Positions 34,592 through 42,722 of a DNA stretch of 64,000 nucleotides are shown here, piece after piece; the first letter of the stretch is position 1, and every line of letters begins with the position of its first letter. The notes under the pieces were generated by a model, which saw only the letters and a list, made by a program, of their open reading frames with translations, ran no database searches and had not been told where the DNA came from. The position numbers and the translations under genes were made by a program. Source of the DNA: CAIWHR01 sp963709525 (GTDB lineage: Bacteria; Pseudomonadota; Gammaproteobacteria; Burkholderiales; Casimicrobiaceae); the NCBI GenBank assembly GCA_963709525.1, contig CAVPXB010000010.1, positions 124,001 through 188,000 on the forward strand, given 5' to 3'.

Positions 34592-35476
34592 TCAGCGGCG
34601 TCGCCAGCGCTGCTGCTCGTGCGCCGCCAGCGCGATCCCGCTGCCGACGATGATCGCCATGCCGACGAACGAGACCGTATCCGGTAGTTGACCGAAGAAA
34701 ACATAGCCGTAAGCGGTCGCCCAGATCATCTGCAGGTACGAGAACGGCGTCAGCATCGCCGCCGGCGCGCGGGTGAGCGCGTTGATGAGACAGAAGTGGC
34801 CGAGCCCCGCGAGCAGGCCAAGCAGCAGGAACAGCGCGACGACCGGCAGCGGGGGCCAGGCGGTCGGCAGCGCGAAGGGCAGGAACGCCGACGTGCCGAC
34901 CGTTCCCAGGAGGGCGCTGTAGAACAGCGAGGTATGCGGGCTCTCGTCGGCGAGCTTGCGCGTGTAGAGGTTGTACAGTGCGTTGCACAGCGCCATGCCG
35001 ACCATCAGCAGGGCGGCGGGATGGAAGACCGCCGAGCCCGGCCGCAACACCACCAGCACACCCACGAATCCGCTGATCGACGTGAGCCAGCGCCCGCGGT
35101 TGGCGTGTTCGTGCAGCAGCGGCCCCGACAGCAGCACCACGAACACCGGTGCGAGGAACGTGATCGCCGATGCCTCCGCCAGCGGGAGGTAGGCGAGACC
35201 GCCGAAAAAGCAGAACGTCGCGCCGAGCAGGAACGCCGAACGGGTGAGCTGCAGCGAGAGGCGCGACGTGCGCCAGAATCCGGGACCCGCCGCCGCGCGC
35301 GCGAACGGCGTCACCACCAGCATCTGGCCGAAATAGCGCGCCCACACCACGAGCAGCAGGCCCTGGTCGCGCAGCAGCCACTTCGCCGTGGCGTCGAGCG
35401 AACTCAGGCACAGGCCCGCGAGGAGGAACAGCGGCAGCGCGTGGCTCAGGGGGTGGTCAGCACGGTGTGTCGACAT
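34592..35476 (-). CDS. EamA/DMT-superfamily exporter
   Basis: A 294-residue membrane protein with ten hydrophobic segments in two EamA halves (about residues 12-135 and 150-285). LPLAEASAITFLAPVFVVLLS is the typical fourth helix and AAMLTPFSYLQMIWATAYGYVFF matches the second repeat. The drug/metabolite transporter superfamily exports amino acids and other metabolites; substrate unknown. ATG 35476 is preferred over a GTG at 35506; neither has a strong ribosome binding site. Confidence 0.88.
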   Translation of the reverse strand: MSTHRADHPLSHALPLFLLAGLCLSSLDATAKWLLRDQGLLLVVWARYFGQMLVVTPFARAAAGPGFWRTSRLSLQLTRSAFLLGATFCFFGGLAYLPLAEASAITFLAPVFVVLLSGPLLHEHANRGRWLTSISGFVGVLVVLRPGSAVFHPAALLMVGMALCNALYNLYTRKLADESPHTSLFYSALLGTVGTSAFLPFALPTAWPPLPVVALFLLLGLLAGLGHFCLINALTRAPAAMLTPFSYLQMIWATAYGYVFFGQLPDTVSFVGMAIIVGSGIALAAHEQQRWRRR

Positions 35477-35540
35477 CGGCAGGGCCGTCGCGGCGAAGGT
35501 TCGCACGGAAAGCGTGACGCGAACCCGGGGTGGGCGCAGG

Positions 35541-35574
35541 AAAAAAGAAGCGGGCCGACGTCGCCGCCGGCCCG
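35541..35574 (-). terminator. Intrinsic terminator of the mdh-acnB operon
   Basis: A 7-bp GC stem (CGGGCCG and CGGCCCG at 35551-35557 and 35568-35574, 10-base loop) is followed on the minus strand by CTTCTTTTTT. It lies 25 bp past the acnB stop. Confidence 0.8.
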
Positions 35575-35598
35575 TCCGGGAACTCCGATTCTACGCCG

Positions 35599-38188
35599 TC
35601 AGCGCGCCGCTGCCGCCGCCGCCGGGTCGCGATACTCGTCGATCTGATTGAAGTTCAGGTAGCGGTAGACCTTGCCGCCGTCGGCGTTGATCGCCGCCAT
35701 GTCGGCGTGGTACTCGGCGACGGTTGGAATGCGCCCCAGCTTCGAGGCGATGGCCGCGAGTTCCGCCGAGGCGAGGTACACGTTGGCGTTCTTGCCCAGG
35801 CGGTTCGGGAAGTTGCGCGTCGAGGTCGACACCACGGTGGCACCTTCGCGCACCTGCGCCTGGTTGCCCATGCACAAGCTGCAACCCGGCATCTCGGTCC
35901 GGGCGCCGGCGGCGCCGAACACGCCATAGTGGCCTTCCTTGGTCAGTTCCGCCGCGTCCATGCGGGTCGGCGGCGCCACCCACAGCTTGACCGGAATGTC
36001 GCGCCGGCCTTCGAGCAGCTTGCTGGCCGCACGGAAGTGGCCGATGTTGGTCATGCAGGAGCCGATGAACACCTCGTCGATCTTGACGCCCTGCACGGCG
36101 GACAGCAGCTTGGCGTCGTCCGGATCGTTCGGGCAGCAGAGCACCGGCTCCTTGAGGTCGGCGAGATCGATCTCGATCACCGCGGCGTATTCGGCATCGG
36201 CATCCGGTTGCAGCAGCTGTCGGGTTGGCAAGCCAGGCTTCCACGGCCTTGATGCGGCGCTCCAGCGTGCGGCGGTCCTGGTAGCCGTCGGCGATCATGT
36301 TCTTCATGAGCACCACGTTGGAGGTGAGGTACTCGATGATCGGTTCCCGGTTGAGGTGCACGGTGCAGCCGGCGGCGCTGCGCTCGGCCGACGCGTCGGA
36401 CAGCTCGAAGGCCTGCTCGACCTTGAGATCGGGCAGGCCTTCGATCTCGAGGATGCGGCCCGAGAACGCATTCTTCTTGCCCTGCTTGGCGACGGTCAGC
36501 AGTCCCTGCCTGATCGCGTAGTAGGGGATGGCGTGGACGAGGTCGCGCAGCGTGATGCCCGGCTGCATCTTGCCCTTGAAGCGGACGAGCACCGACTCCG
36601 GCATGTCGAGCGGCATCACGCCGGTGGCGGCGCCGAAAGCCACGAGGCCAGAGCCCGCCGGGAAGCTGATGCCGATCGGGAAACGGGTATGCGAGTCGCC
36701 GCCCGTGCCCACGGTGTCGGGCAGCAGCAGGCGATTCAACCAGCTGTGAATCACGCCATCGCCCGGCTTCAACGAGACCCCGCCGCGGCTGCTGATGAAG
36801 GCGGGCAGCTCGCGATGCATCTTCACGTCGACCGGCTTCGGGTAGGCGGCGGTGTGGCAGAACGACTGCATCACGAGGTCGGCCGAAAAGCCCAGGCACG
36901 CGAGGTCCTTGAGCTCGTCGCGCGTCATCGGCCCCGTGGTGTCCTGGCTGCCGACGGTGGTCATCCTGGGCTCGCAGTAGGTTCCGGGTCGGACGCCCTG
37001 GCCTTCGGGCAGTCCGCAGGCGCGGCCCACCATCTTCTGCGCCAGCGTGAAACCGCGCGCGCTTGCCGCGGGCACGGTCGGCAGGCGGAAAGTCGTGGCG
37101 GCGGCGAGGCCGAGGAACTCGCGCGCCTTGGCGGTCAGCGAGCGGCCGATGATCAGGTTGATGCGGCCCCCGGCGCGGACTTCGTCGAGCAGGACGTCGC
37201 TCTTCAGCCTGAATTCGGCGACGACCTGGCCGTTCTTCACGATCTTGCCGGCGTAGGGATGGACGTCGACCACGTCGCCCATGTCGAGCTTCGCGATGTC
37301 GACTTCGATCGGCAGCGCCCCCGAATCCTCCTGGGTGTTGAAGAAAATCGGCGCGATCTTGCCGCCGAGCGTCACGCCGCCGAAGCGCTTGTTCGGCACG
37401 TAGGGAATGTCCTCGCCGGTGGCCCAGATCACGCTGTTGGTCGCGCTCTTCCGGGACGAGCCGGTGCCCACGACGTCGCCGACGTAGGCGACCAGGTGAC
37501 CCTTCTTCTTGAGGTCGTCGATGAACTTCATCGGCCCGCGCTTGCCGTCCTCCTCGGGCGTGATCCCGGGTCGGGCGTTCTTCAGCATCGCGAGGTAGTG
37601 CAGCGGGATGTCGGGGCGACTCCACGCGTCCGGCGCCGGGGAGAGATCGTCGGTGTTGGTCTCGCCGCTGACCTTGAACACCGTCACGGTGATCTTCTGC
37701 GGCACCTCGGGACGCGAGGTGAACCACTCGGCGTCGGCCCAGCTTCGCACCACGGCCTGGGCGTGGACGTTGCCGGCCTTTGCCTTGGCCGCGACATCGT
37801 GGAAAAAGTCGAACATCAGCAACGTCTTCTTCAGCGCGACGGCGGCGACCGCGGCAACCTCGGCGTCGTCGAGAAGATCGATCAGCGGCTTCACGTTGTA
37901 GCCGCCGACCATCGTGCCCAGCAGTTCGGTCGCCTTGGCCTTCGAAATCAGCCCGACGCCGAGGTCGCCGTGGGCGACGGCCGCCAGGAACGAAGCCTTG
38001 ACCTTGGCGGCGTCATCGACGCCCGGCGGTACGCGGTGCGTCAGCAGTTCGAGCAGAAAAGCTTCCTCGCCCGCCGGCGGCGTCTTGATCAACTCGATCA
38101 GATCCGTGGTCTGCGCCGCGGACAGCGGCAGCGGCGGGATCCCCAGCGCGGCGCGTTCGGCGGCGTGTAGGCGGTAAGCTTGAAGCAT
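35599..38188 (-). pseudogene. acnB: acnB: bifunctional aconitate hydratase 2 / 2-methylisocitrate dehydratase, one frameshift
   Basis: TCA-cycle aconitase B, also able to serve the methylcitrate cycle. The product would be 862 residues, matching E. coli AcnB. The N-terminal HEAT-like domain, the swivel domain (GDVVGTGSSRKSATNS) and the catalytic domain are present. The 4Fe-4S cysteines are in GSCMTNIGHF and MPGCSLCMGN. One extra base at or next to 36220 breaks the frame between WLANP and QLLQPDADAEYAAVI; deleting it restores the family sequence exactly. Since AcnB is a core enzyme and everything else is intact, a sequencing error is the likeliest cause. GAGGAG precedes ATG 38188. Confidence 0.9.
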
Positions 38189-38216
38189 GGGAACTCCTCG
38201 GGAGGATGTTGAACGA

Positions 38217-38744
38217 TTACTTGCCGCCGGCAGCGCGTTCCTGCTGCAGTTGCCGGATGTTGATCTTCTGCCCGGTGCCGGTCACGATGTCGCCGGGCAC
38301 GAGGCCGGCCCTGCAGGGGCCGACGAACTTCGCCTCGACGACCGTGTTCGATTGCTTGAGGTCGTTCATCAGCGGCGGATCGTAGGTCGCCGACGCCTCG
38401 GTGCGGTACGACGAGTCGCCCTTCATCGTCATCACCGCGTGCGCTTTGACGACCGAGTTGCCGAGCTTGCACTCGGTGTCGGTGATGTATTGCGCGCCGA
38501 CGCGCTTCATGTCGCTCTTGCTGCACATCTCGCGGCGCATGCCATTGCCCATCTCGACCATGTCCTTCTGCAGCGCGGCGTCGAAGCAGATCGTCGAGGT
38601 GTGCGGCTTTGCGCCGGGACGGTCGGTCGTCGTCGTCATCTCCCACTGACCGGGTTTCAGCGTCGGATATTCGACCGCAGACGCGGCCAAGGGTGTCCAG
38701 CAGAGTACGGCGGCGATCGCGGGCGGGATGAGGTGGCGGTGCAT
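38217..38744 (-). CDS. DUF3617 periplasmic protein
   Basis: A 175-residue secreted protein with a signal peptide ending PLAASA. The mature part begins VEYPTLKPGQWEMTTTT, the DUF3617 opening, and has paired cysteines (ICFD, MCSK, ECKL, GPC) likely forming disulfides. The domain folds as a beta-rich periplasmic module of unknown role. It sits inside the mdh - citE-like - acnB operon with gaps of 38 and 28 bp, so it is probably co-expressed with the TCA enzymes. AAGGGA precedes ATG 38744. No function can be assigned. Confidence 0.83.
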   Translation of the reverse strand: MHRHLIPPAIAAVLCWTPLAASAVEYPTLKPGQWEMTTTTDRPGAKPHTSTICFDAALQKDMVEMGNGMRREMCSKSDMKRVGAQYITDTECKLGNSVVKAHAVMTMKGDSSYRTEASATYDPPLMNDLKQSNTVVEAKFVGPCRAGLVPGDIVTGTGQKINIRQLQQERAAGGK

Positions 38745-38782
38745 GGGCGGTCCCTTGGAGGCGTTGGGCGGGCGGGGGAAAG

Positions 38783-39790
38783 TCAGGCCGTCGTCGCGAC
38801 CGGCGAGAAGTAGGATGCCGCAGTCGCGGGCAGGGCAAGGCCGGCGGCTTGCGCGCGCTGCAGGACATTCCAGCAGTAGCGGTACGAGCCGCGATCGTGA
38901 AGCTTGCCGCCCACCGCAAGCGGCGCCCAATCCGCGGTCTGTGCGGCGGCGAGAACGGCGGCCGCCTCGGTCACTTCAGGCATCGACGGCTGCATGGCGC
39001 GCACGATGGGCTCGATCTGCGACGGATGGATGCTCCACATGCGCAGGAATCCGAATTCGGCCCGCGCGCGACGCGCGTCGGCATAGACCGCTTCCGCATC
39101 GTCGAGCGCGCGGGTCACGCCGTGGGCGGGCACGACCGCGTGCGCGAGCGCGGCCGCCGCAGTCTCGCACTTCGCCCGCGCGACCAGCGGATGGTCGAAC
39201 TGCCCGGGACTCTCCATGGCCGACGCTGGAATCGCGCCGTGGTGTGCACTGACGAAATCGAGGGTGCCGAAATCGAGGCTCACGACGCCGGGAATCGCGG
39301 CGATCTGCCAGGCGTCGTGCACCGCGCCGTGGGTTTCGATCATCACCGACAGCGGAATCTCGCGCCCCAATCCCACCCGAGCGACCGCCAGCGCGACGGC
39401 ATCGACGAAGCGTTCGACGTCGGCGCGGGATTCGGCCTTGGGCAAGGTCAGGAAAGCGAGACGATCACCGCATTGCCCGACCAGCACGGCAAGGTCGTCC
39501 TGCCATGCAGGATGCGCGAGGCCGTGGATCCGGGCGCCGACGCGCTCGTGCCGGTTCTCCGGTCCCGCGATCAGCGACGCGATCATCCGCGCGTGGGCGT
39601 GCTCTCCACCCACCGGGGCACCGTCCTCGCAGTCGGCGGCGACGTCGAAGACGGGGCCCCGCGCGGCCTGCAACGCCAACGCCTTGCGGATGAAGCGCTC
39701 GCTGCCCGCGTAATGAACGCACGGGGGCAGCGGCGGCAGCGACCGGTTGTGGCCGTACAGGGCGGATTGCGGCGAGACCCGGACGGGCAT
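38783..39790 (-). CDS. HpcH/HpaI aldolase / citrate lyase beta-like (CoA-ester lyase) family
   Basis: A 335-residue TIM-barrel lyase of the CitE/malyl-CoA lyase group. Metal- and CoA-binding features include the early Asp-Glu pair in AADCEDGAP, ARIHG with the conserved Arg, LPKAESRADVE, VMIETHGAV and LDFGTLDFV, plus the C-terminal MWSIHPSQIEPI. Members cleave or form (methyl)malyl-CoA or citramalyl-CoA. It lies 22 bp downstream of mdh and is regularly linked to mdh in betaproteobacteria. No citrate lyase alpha or gamma subunit gene is near, so a true citrate lyase is unlikely. Confidence 0.85.
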   Translation of the reverse strand: MPVRVSPQSALYGHNRSLPPLPPCVHYAGSERFIRKALALQAARGPVFDVAADCEDGAPVGGEHAHARMIASLIAGPENRHERVGARIHGLAHPAWQDDLAVLVGQCGDRLAFLTLPKAESRADVERFVDAVALAVARVGLGREIPLSVMIETHGAVHDAWQIAAIPGVVSLDFGTLDFVSAHHGAIPASAMESPGQFDHPLVARAKCETAAAALAHAVVPAHGVTRALDDAEAVYADARRARAEFGFLRMWSIHPSQIEPIVRAMQPSMPEVTEAAAVLAAAQTADWAPLAVGGKLHDRGSYRYCWNVLQRAQAAGLALPATAASYFSPVATTA

Positions 39791-39812
39791 GCGGCACGCG
39801 CAACGGCGGGCG

Positions 39813-40799
39813 TCAGCCCAGGAGGCTGGCGACCGCGGCGCGTTCCTCCTCGAGTTCCTTCAGCGTGAGGTTCATCTTCTCGCGCGAGAACGGATCGATT
39901 TCCAGACCCTGCACGCGGGCGTACTCGCCGCTGGCGCAGGTGACCGGGCAGCCGTACATCACATCCTCGGGGATGCCGTAGCTGCCGTCCGAGGGCACGC
40001 CCATCGTCGCCCATCGGCCGTTGGTGCCGAGCACCCAGTCCCGGACGTGGTCGATGGCGGCGTTTGCCGCGGAGGCGGCCGACGACAGGCCGCGGGCCTC
40101 GATGATCGCCGCACCGCGTTTGCCGACGGTGGGCAGGAAGACGCTGCGGTTCCATTCCTCGTCGTTGATCATCGCCTTGACCGATTGGCCGTCGATGGTG
40201 GCGAAGCGGTAGTCGGCGTACATGGTCGGCGAGTGGTTGCCCCAGACGGTCAGCTTCTCGATCGAACCGACCGGCTTGCCGGTGCGGGCCGCGATCTGCG
40301 ACAGCGCGCGGTTGTGGTCGAGGCGCAGCATGGCGGTGAAGTTCTTCTTCGGCAGCGACGGCGCCGACTTCATCGCGATGTAGGCGTTGGTGTTGGCCGG
40401 GTTGCCGACGACCAGCACCCGGACATCGCGGCTCGCGACGGCGTCCAGCGCCTTGCCCTGGACGGTGAAGATCTTGGCGTTCTCGAGCAGCAGGTCCTTG
40501 CGTTCCATCCCCGGCCCGCGGGGACGCGCCCCGACCAGCAGGGCGATGCTGGCATCCTTGAACGCCGCCATCGGGTCGGAGGTGCCGACCATGCCGGCGA
40601 CCAGCGGGAACGCGCAATCCTCGATCTCCATCATCACCCCCTTGAGGGCGGCCTGCGCCTTGTCGACCGGCAGCTCGAGCATCTGCAGGATGACCGGCTG
40701 GTCACGACCCAGCATCTCCCCGGTCGCGATGCGGAAAAGCAGGCTGTATCCGATCTGGCCGGCAGCACCGGTGACGGCAACGCGAACGGGCTTTTTCAT
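39813..40799 (-). CDS. mdh: Malate dehydrogenase
   Basis: A 328-residue NAD-dependent enzyme interconverting malate and oxaloacetate. N-terminal VTGAAGQIGYSLLFRIA binds NAD, GARPRGPGMERKDLL is the mobile active-site loop with substrate arginines, and WGNHSPTMYAD holds the catalytic His. It belongs to the cytosolic-type (mdh type 2) group usual in betaproteobacteria. AAGGAG precedes the ATG. First gene of a minus-strand operon mdh - citE-like - DUF3617 - acnB, driven by a clear sigma-70 promoter at 40942-40971. Confidence 0.96.
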   Translation of the reverse strand: MKKPVRVAVTGAAGQIGYSLLFRIATGEMLGRDQPVILQMLELPVDKAQAALKGVMMEIEDCAFPLVAGMVGTSDPMAAFKDASIALLVGARPRGPGMERKDLLLENAKIFTVQGKALDAVASRDVRVLVVGNPANTNAYIAMKSAPSLPKKNFTAMLRLDHNRALSQIAARTGKPVGSIEKLTVWGNHSPTMYADYRFATIDGQSVKAMINDEEWNRSVFLPTVGKRGAAIIEARGLSSAASAANAAIDHVRDWVLGTNGRWATMGVPSDGSYGIPEDVMYGCPVTCASGEYARVQGLEIDPFSREKMNLTLKELEEERAAVASLLG

Positions 40800-40941
40800 G
40801 TCGTGCTCCTTGGAAGGCGTGCGGTGGAACAGGTGGGGGAGGGATGGGGTCTGGCCTGGCGCCGGGTCGAGGGACAGCGATGTTGCCGCGCGACAAAGAC
40901 GCCGAAAAACGGGCGCTGTGCCCCAAGCCGCGTGGGCAAGA

Positions 40942-40971
40942 ATTGTAGGCTCCGCGCTCGCGCAGTGTCAA
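40942..40971 (-). promoter_or_regulatory. Sigma-70 promoter for mdh
   Basis: On the minus strand, TTGACA (40971-40966) and TACAAT (40947-40942) are separated by 18 bp. This is a near-consensus promoter, giving a leader of about 135 nt before mdh. The inverted repeat at 40984-41002 begins 13 bp upstream of the -35. Confidence 0.75.
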
Positions 40972-40983
40972 TTTGCTCTTGTA

Positions 40984-41002
40984 TCTTATAAAAGATATAA
41001 GA
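40984..41002. promoter_or_regulatory. Inverted repeat operator, gntR-mdh intergenic
   Basis: TCTTATA-AAAGA-TATAAGA is a perfect 7-bp inverted repeat in an otherwise GC-rich region between divergent mdh and gntR. It contains TCTTATAAAAGA, one base from the 12-bp palindrome found upstream of prpE. GntR regulators typically bind such AT-rich palindromes and control their own genes. Binding by the adjacent GntR protein is inference. Confidence 0.65.
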
Positions 41003-41078
41003 CACGAGTCAGACAACGCGACTTTGGCGCCCCGATAATGCGCTGCAAACGATCCGGGGCCAGGCGCCATCCGAGGTC

Positions 41079-41810
41079 ATGGGCACTTCCTCGCCGTCCT
41101 TTCAGCCGCTCTACCTGCAGATCAAGACTCTCCTGGAGGGGAGCCTGGCCGCTGGCGAGTGGCGTCCCGCGGAGGCGATTCCGAGCGAGCAGGATTTCGC
41201 CGAGCGCTTCGGCGTGTCGCAGGGGACCGTCAGGAAAGCGATCGATGCGCTGGCAGCCGACAACCTGGTGGTCCGGCGGCAAGGGAAAGGGACGTTTGTC
41301 GCGACCCACACCGAAGAGCGGACGTCGCTGATCCGCTTCCTGCGCATTCGCCGCAACGACGGCGTCCACGAGCACCCGGCGAGCCGCCTCATCGATGTTC
41401 GGCGCGCCAAGGCCGGCGCCGAGGCCGCGCGCCTTCTCGAACTGAAGCTTGGGGAGCCGGTGCTGGTCCTGCGCCGCGTCCTCGAGTACTCGGGGTTGCC
41501 GACCGTGCTCGACGAGATCACGCTGCCGGGGGCGCTGTTCAGGGGCCTGACGAAGGCCAAGGTCGATGCCTATCGGGGGTCCATGTACAGCTATTTCGAG
41601 ACGCAGTTCGGCGTGCGAATGCTGAAGGCGCAGGAAGAGCTGCGCGCCATCGCCGCGGATTCGGGCAGCGCCGAAGTCCTGCGCGTCGAGCCGGGGCATC
41701 CGCTGCTGTCCGTCGACCGCGTCACGTTCACCTGGGGCGACCGGCCCGTCGAATGGCGGCGCGGGCTTTGCTCGACGCGTCACCACCACTATCTCAACCT
41801 GCTGGGATGA
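41079..41810 (+). CDS. GntR-family (HutC/UTRA) transcriptional regulator
   Basis: A 243-residue regulator. The winged helix (residues about 8-75) has PLYLQIKTLLEGSL, IPSEQDFAERFGVSQGTVRK and RRQGKGTFVA. A UTRA effector domain follows with PVLVLRRVLEYSGLPTVLDE and the C-terminal RHHHYLNLLG. UTRA domains bind small organic effectors. Flanked by mdh-acnB on one side and sdh-gltA-odh on the other, it is the obvious candidate TCA regulator. Its ribosome binding site is weak (GAGG four bases before the ATG). Effector unknown; a TCA or propionate intermediate is plausible. Confidence 0.9.
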   Translation: MGTSSPSFQPLYLQIKTLLEGSLAAGEWRPAEAIPSEQDFAERFGVSQGTVRKAIDALAADNLVVRRQGKGTFVATHTEERTSLIRFLRIRRNDGVHEHPASRLIDVRRAKAGAEAARLLELKLGEPVLVLRRVLEYSGLPTVLDEITLPGALFRGLTKAKVDAYRGSMYSYFETQFGVRMLKAQEELRAIAADSGSAEVLRVEPGHPLLSVDRVTFTWGDRPVEWRRGLCSTRHHHYLNLLG

Positions 41811-41890
41811 ACCGCGGCGTGGGCAGCAAAGCGCGTCTTTTTCCTTCGTTTTCGTCGATCGGCAGCCCCTGCCGGAACGGCGAATCACGC

Positions 41891-41896
41891 TATAAT
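41891..41896 (+). promoter_or_regulatory. -10 element upstream of sdhC
   Basis: A perfect TATAAT lies 78 bp upstream of the sdhC start. No good -35 is seen 16-18 bp before it (around CCTGCC), so the promoter may need an activator or be an imperfect match. The inverted repeat found near gntR is absent here. Confidence 0.5.
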
Positions 41897-41973
41897 TTGC
41901 TGCTGCGCACAGTACCCGGTCGTATTTCGCTTGCCGACGATGCCACTTCCCTCCACCCGTGACGAGTGAATAC

Positions 41974-42372
41974 ATGTCCGCCACCGAGCGTCCCATGCTG
42001 AAGCCTCGCCCGGTCTACCTTGACCTGCCCAGGATCCGCCTGCCGCTGCCCGGCATCGTGTCGATCCTGCATCGGGTCAGCGGGGCCGCGCTCTTCCTGT
42101 TCGGCATTCCGCTGCTGCTCGCCGGCGTGGGCATGAGTCTCGCGTCCCCGGAGTCGTTCGCGGCGATGACAGCCTGGGTCGCGAACCCGCTGGTCAAGCT
42201 CTTTCTGCTGGGCTTCGCCTGGGCCTACCTGCATCATTTCTGCGCCGGCATCCGGTACCTGTTGCTCGACCTGCACCAGGGAATCGAACTGCCCGCCGCG
42301 CGCCGGTCCAGCGTTGTCGTTCTGGTCGCGAGCGTCGCGCTGACGCTGATCGTGGGAGTGCGGCTATGGTGA
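41974..42372 (+). CDS. sdhC: Succinate dehydrogenase cytochrome b556 subunit
   Basis: A 132-residue membrane anchor of complex II with three transmembrane helices. The quinone-site motif SILHRVSG and the heme-ligand region HHFCAGIRYLLLDLHQG are present. ATG 41974 (MSATERPMLKPRPVYLDLP) matches homologues; an upstream GTG at 41959 is possible. It overlaps sdhD by 7 bp. First gene of the sdhCDAB-sdhE cluster. Confidence 0.93.
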   Translation: MSATERPMLKPRPVYLDLPRIRLPLPGIVSILHRVSGAALFLFGIPLLLAGVGMSLASPESFAAMTAWVANPLVKLFLLGFAWAYLHHFCAGIRYLLLDLHQGIELPAARRSSVVVLVASVALTLIVGVRLW

Positions 42373-42722
42373 CCCGGCGGCAGACGGTGGGGGCCCACTA
42401 CGGCCTGAAAGACTGGTTGCTGCAGCGTGCGACCGCCGTCCTGATGGCGCTGTATACGCTGCTGTTGCTCGCCGTCGCGTTGTGGAACGGCGGATTCAGC
42501 TATCCGTTGTGGAAAGCCTTGTTTGCGCAGGGGGCGTTCAGGGTCGCGACCTTCCTGTTCATGGCGGCGCTGCTCTATCACGCCTGGATTGGCGTGCGCG
42601 ACATTTTCATGGACTATATCAAGCCGGTCGGGCTGCGGCTCGCCCTGCAGGCGGCGGCGGTTTCGGTGCTGCTCCTGTATCTCGGCTGGACGATTCAATT
42701 GCTGTGGGGCCTCAAGGCATGA
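42366..42722 (+). CDS. sdhD: Succinate dehydrogenase membrane anchor subunit
   Basis: A 118-residue inner-membrane anchor with three helices, pairing with SdhC to bind heme b and ubiquinone. LKDWLLQRATAVLMALYT opens the first helix and YHAWIGVRDIFMDYIKP carries the conserved His and Asp near the quinone site. Its start overlaps sdhC by 7 bp, and its stop overlaps the sdhA start (ATGA), so translation of the three is coupled. Confidence 0.93.
   Translation: MVTRRQTVGAHYGLKDWLLQRATAVLMALYTLLLLAVALWNGGFSYPLWKALFAQGAFRVATFLFMAALLYHAWIGVRDIFMDYIKPVGLRLALQAAAVSVLLLYLGWTIQLLWGLKA

Noticed and set aside
35591..36231. Separate C-terminal aconitase gene
   Set aside because: It is the 3-prime part of acnB separated by one extra base, not an independent gene.
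38783..39790. Citrate lyase beta subunit citE
   Set aside because: No citD, citF or citC genes are nearby; the stand-alone mdh-linked form is better called a CoA-ester lyase family protein.
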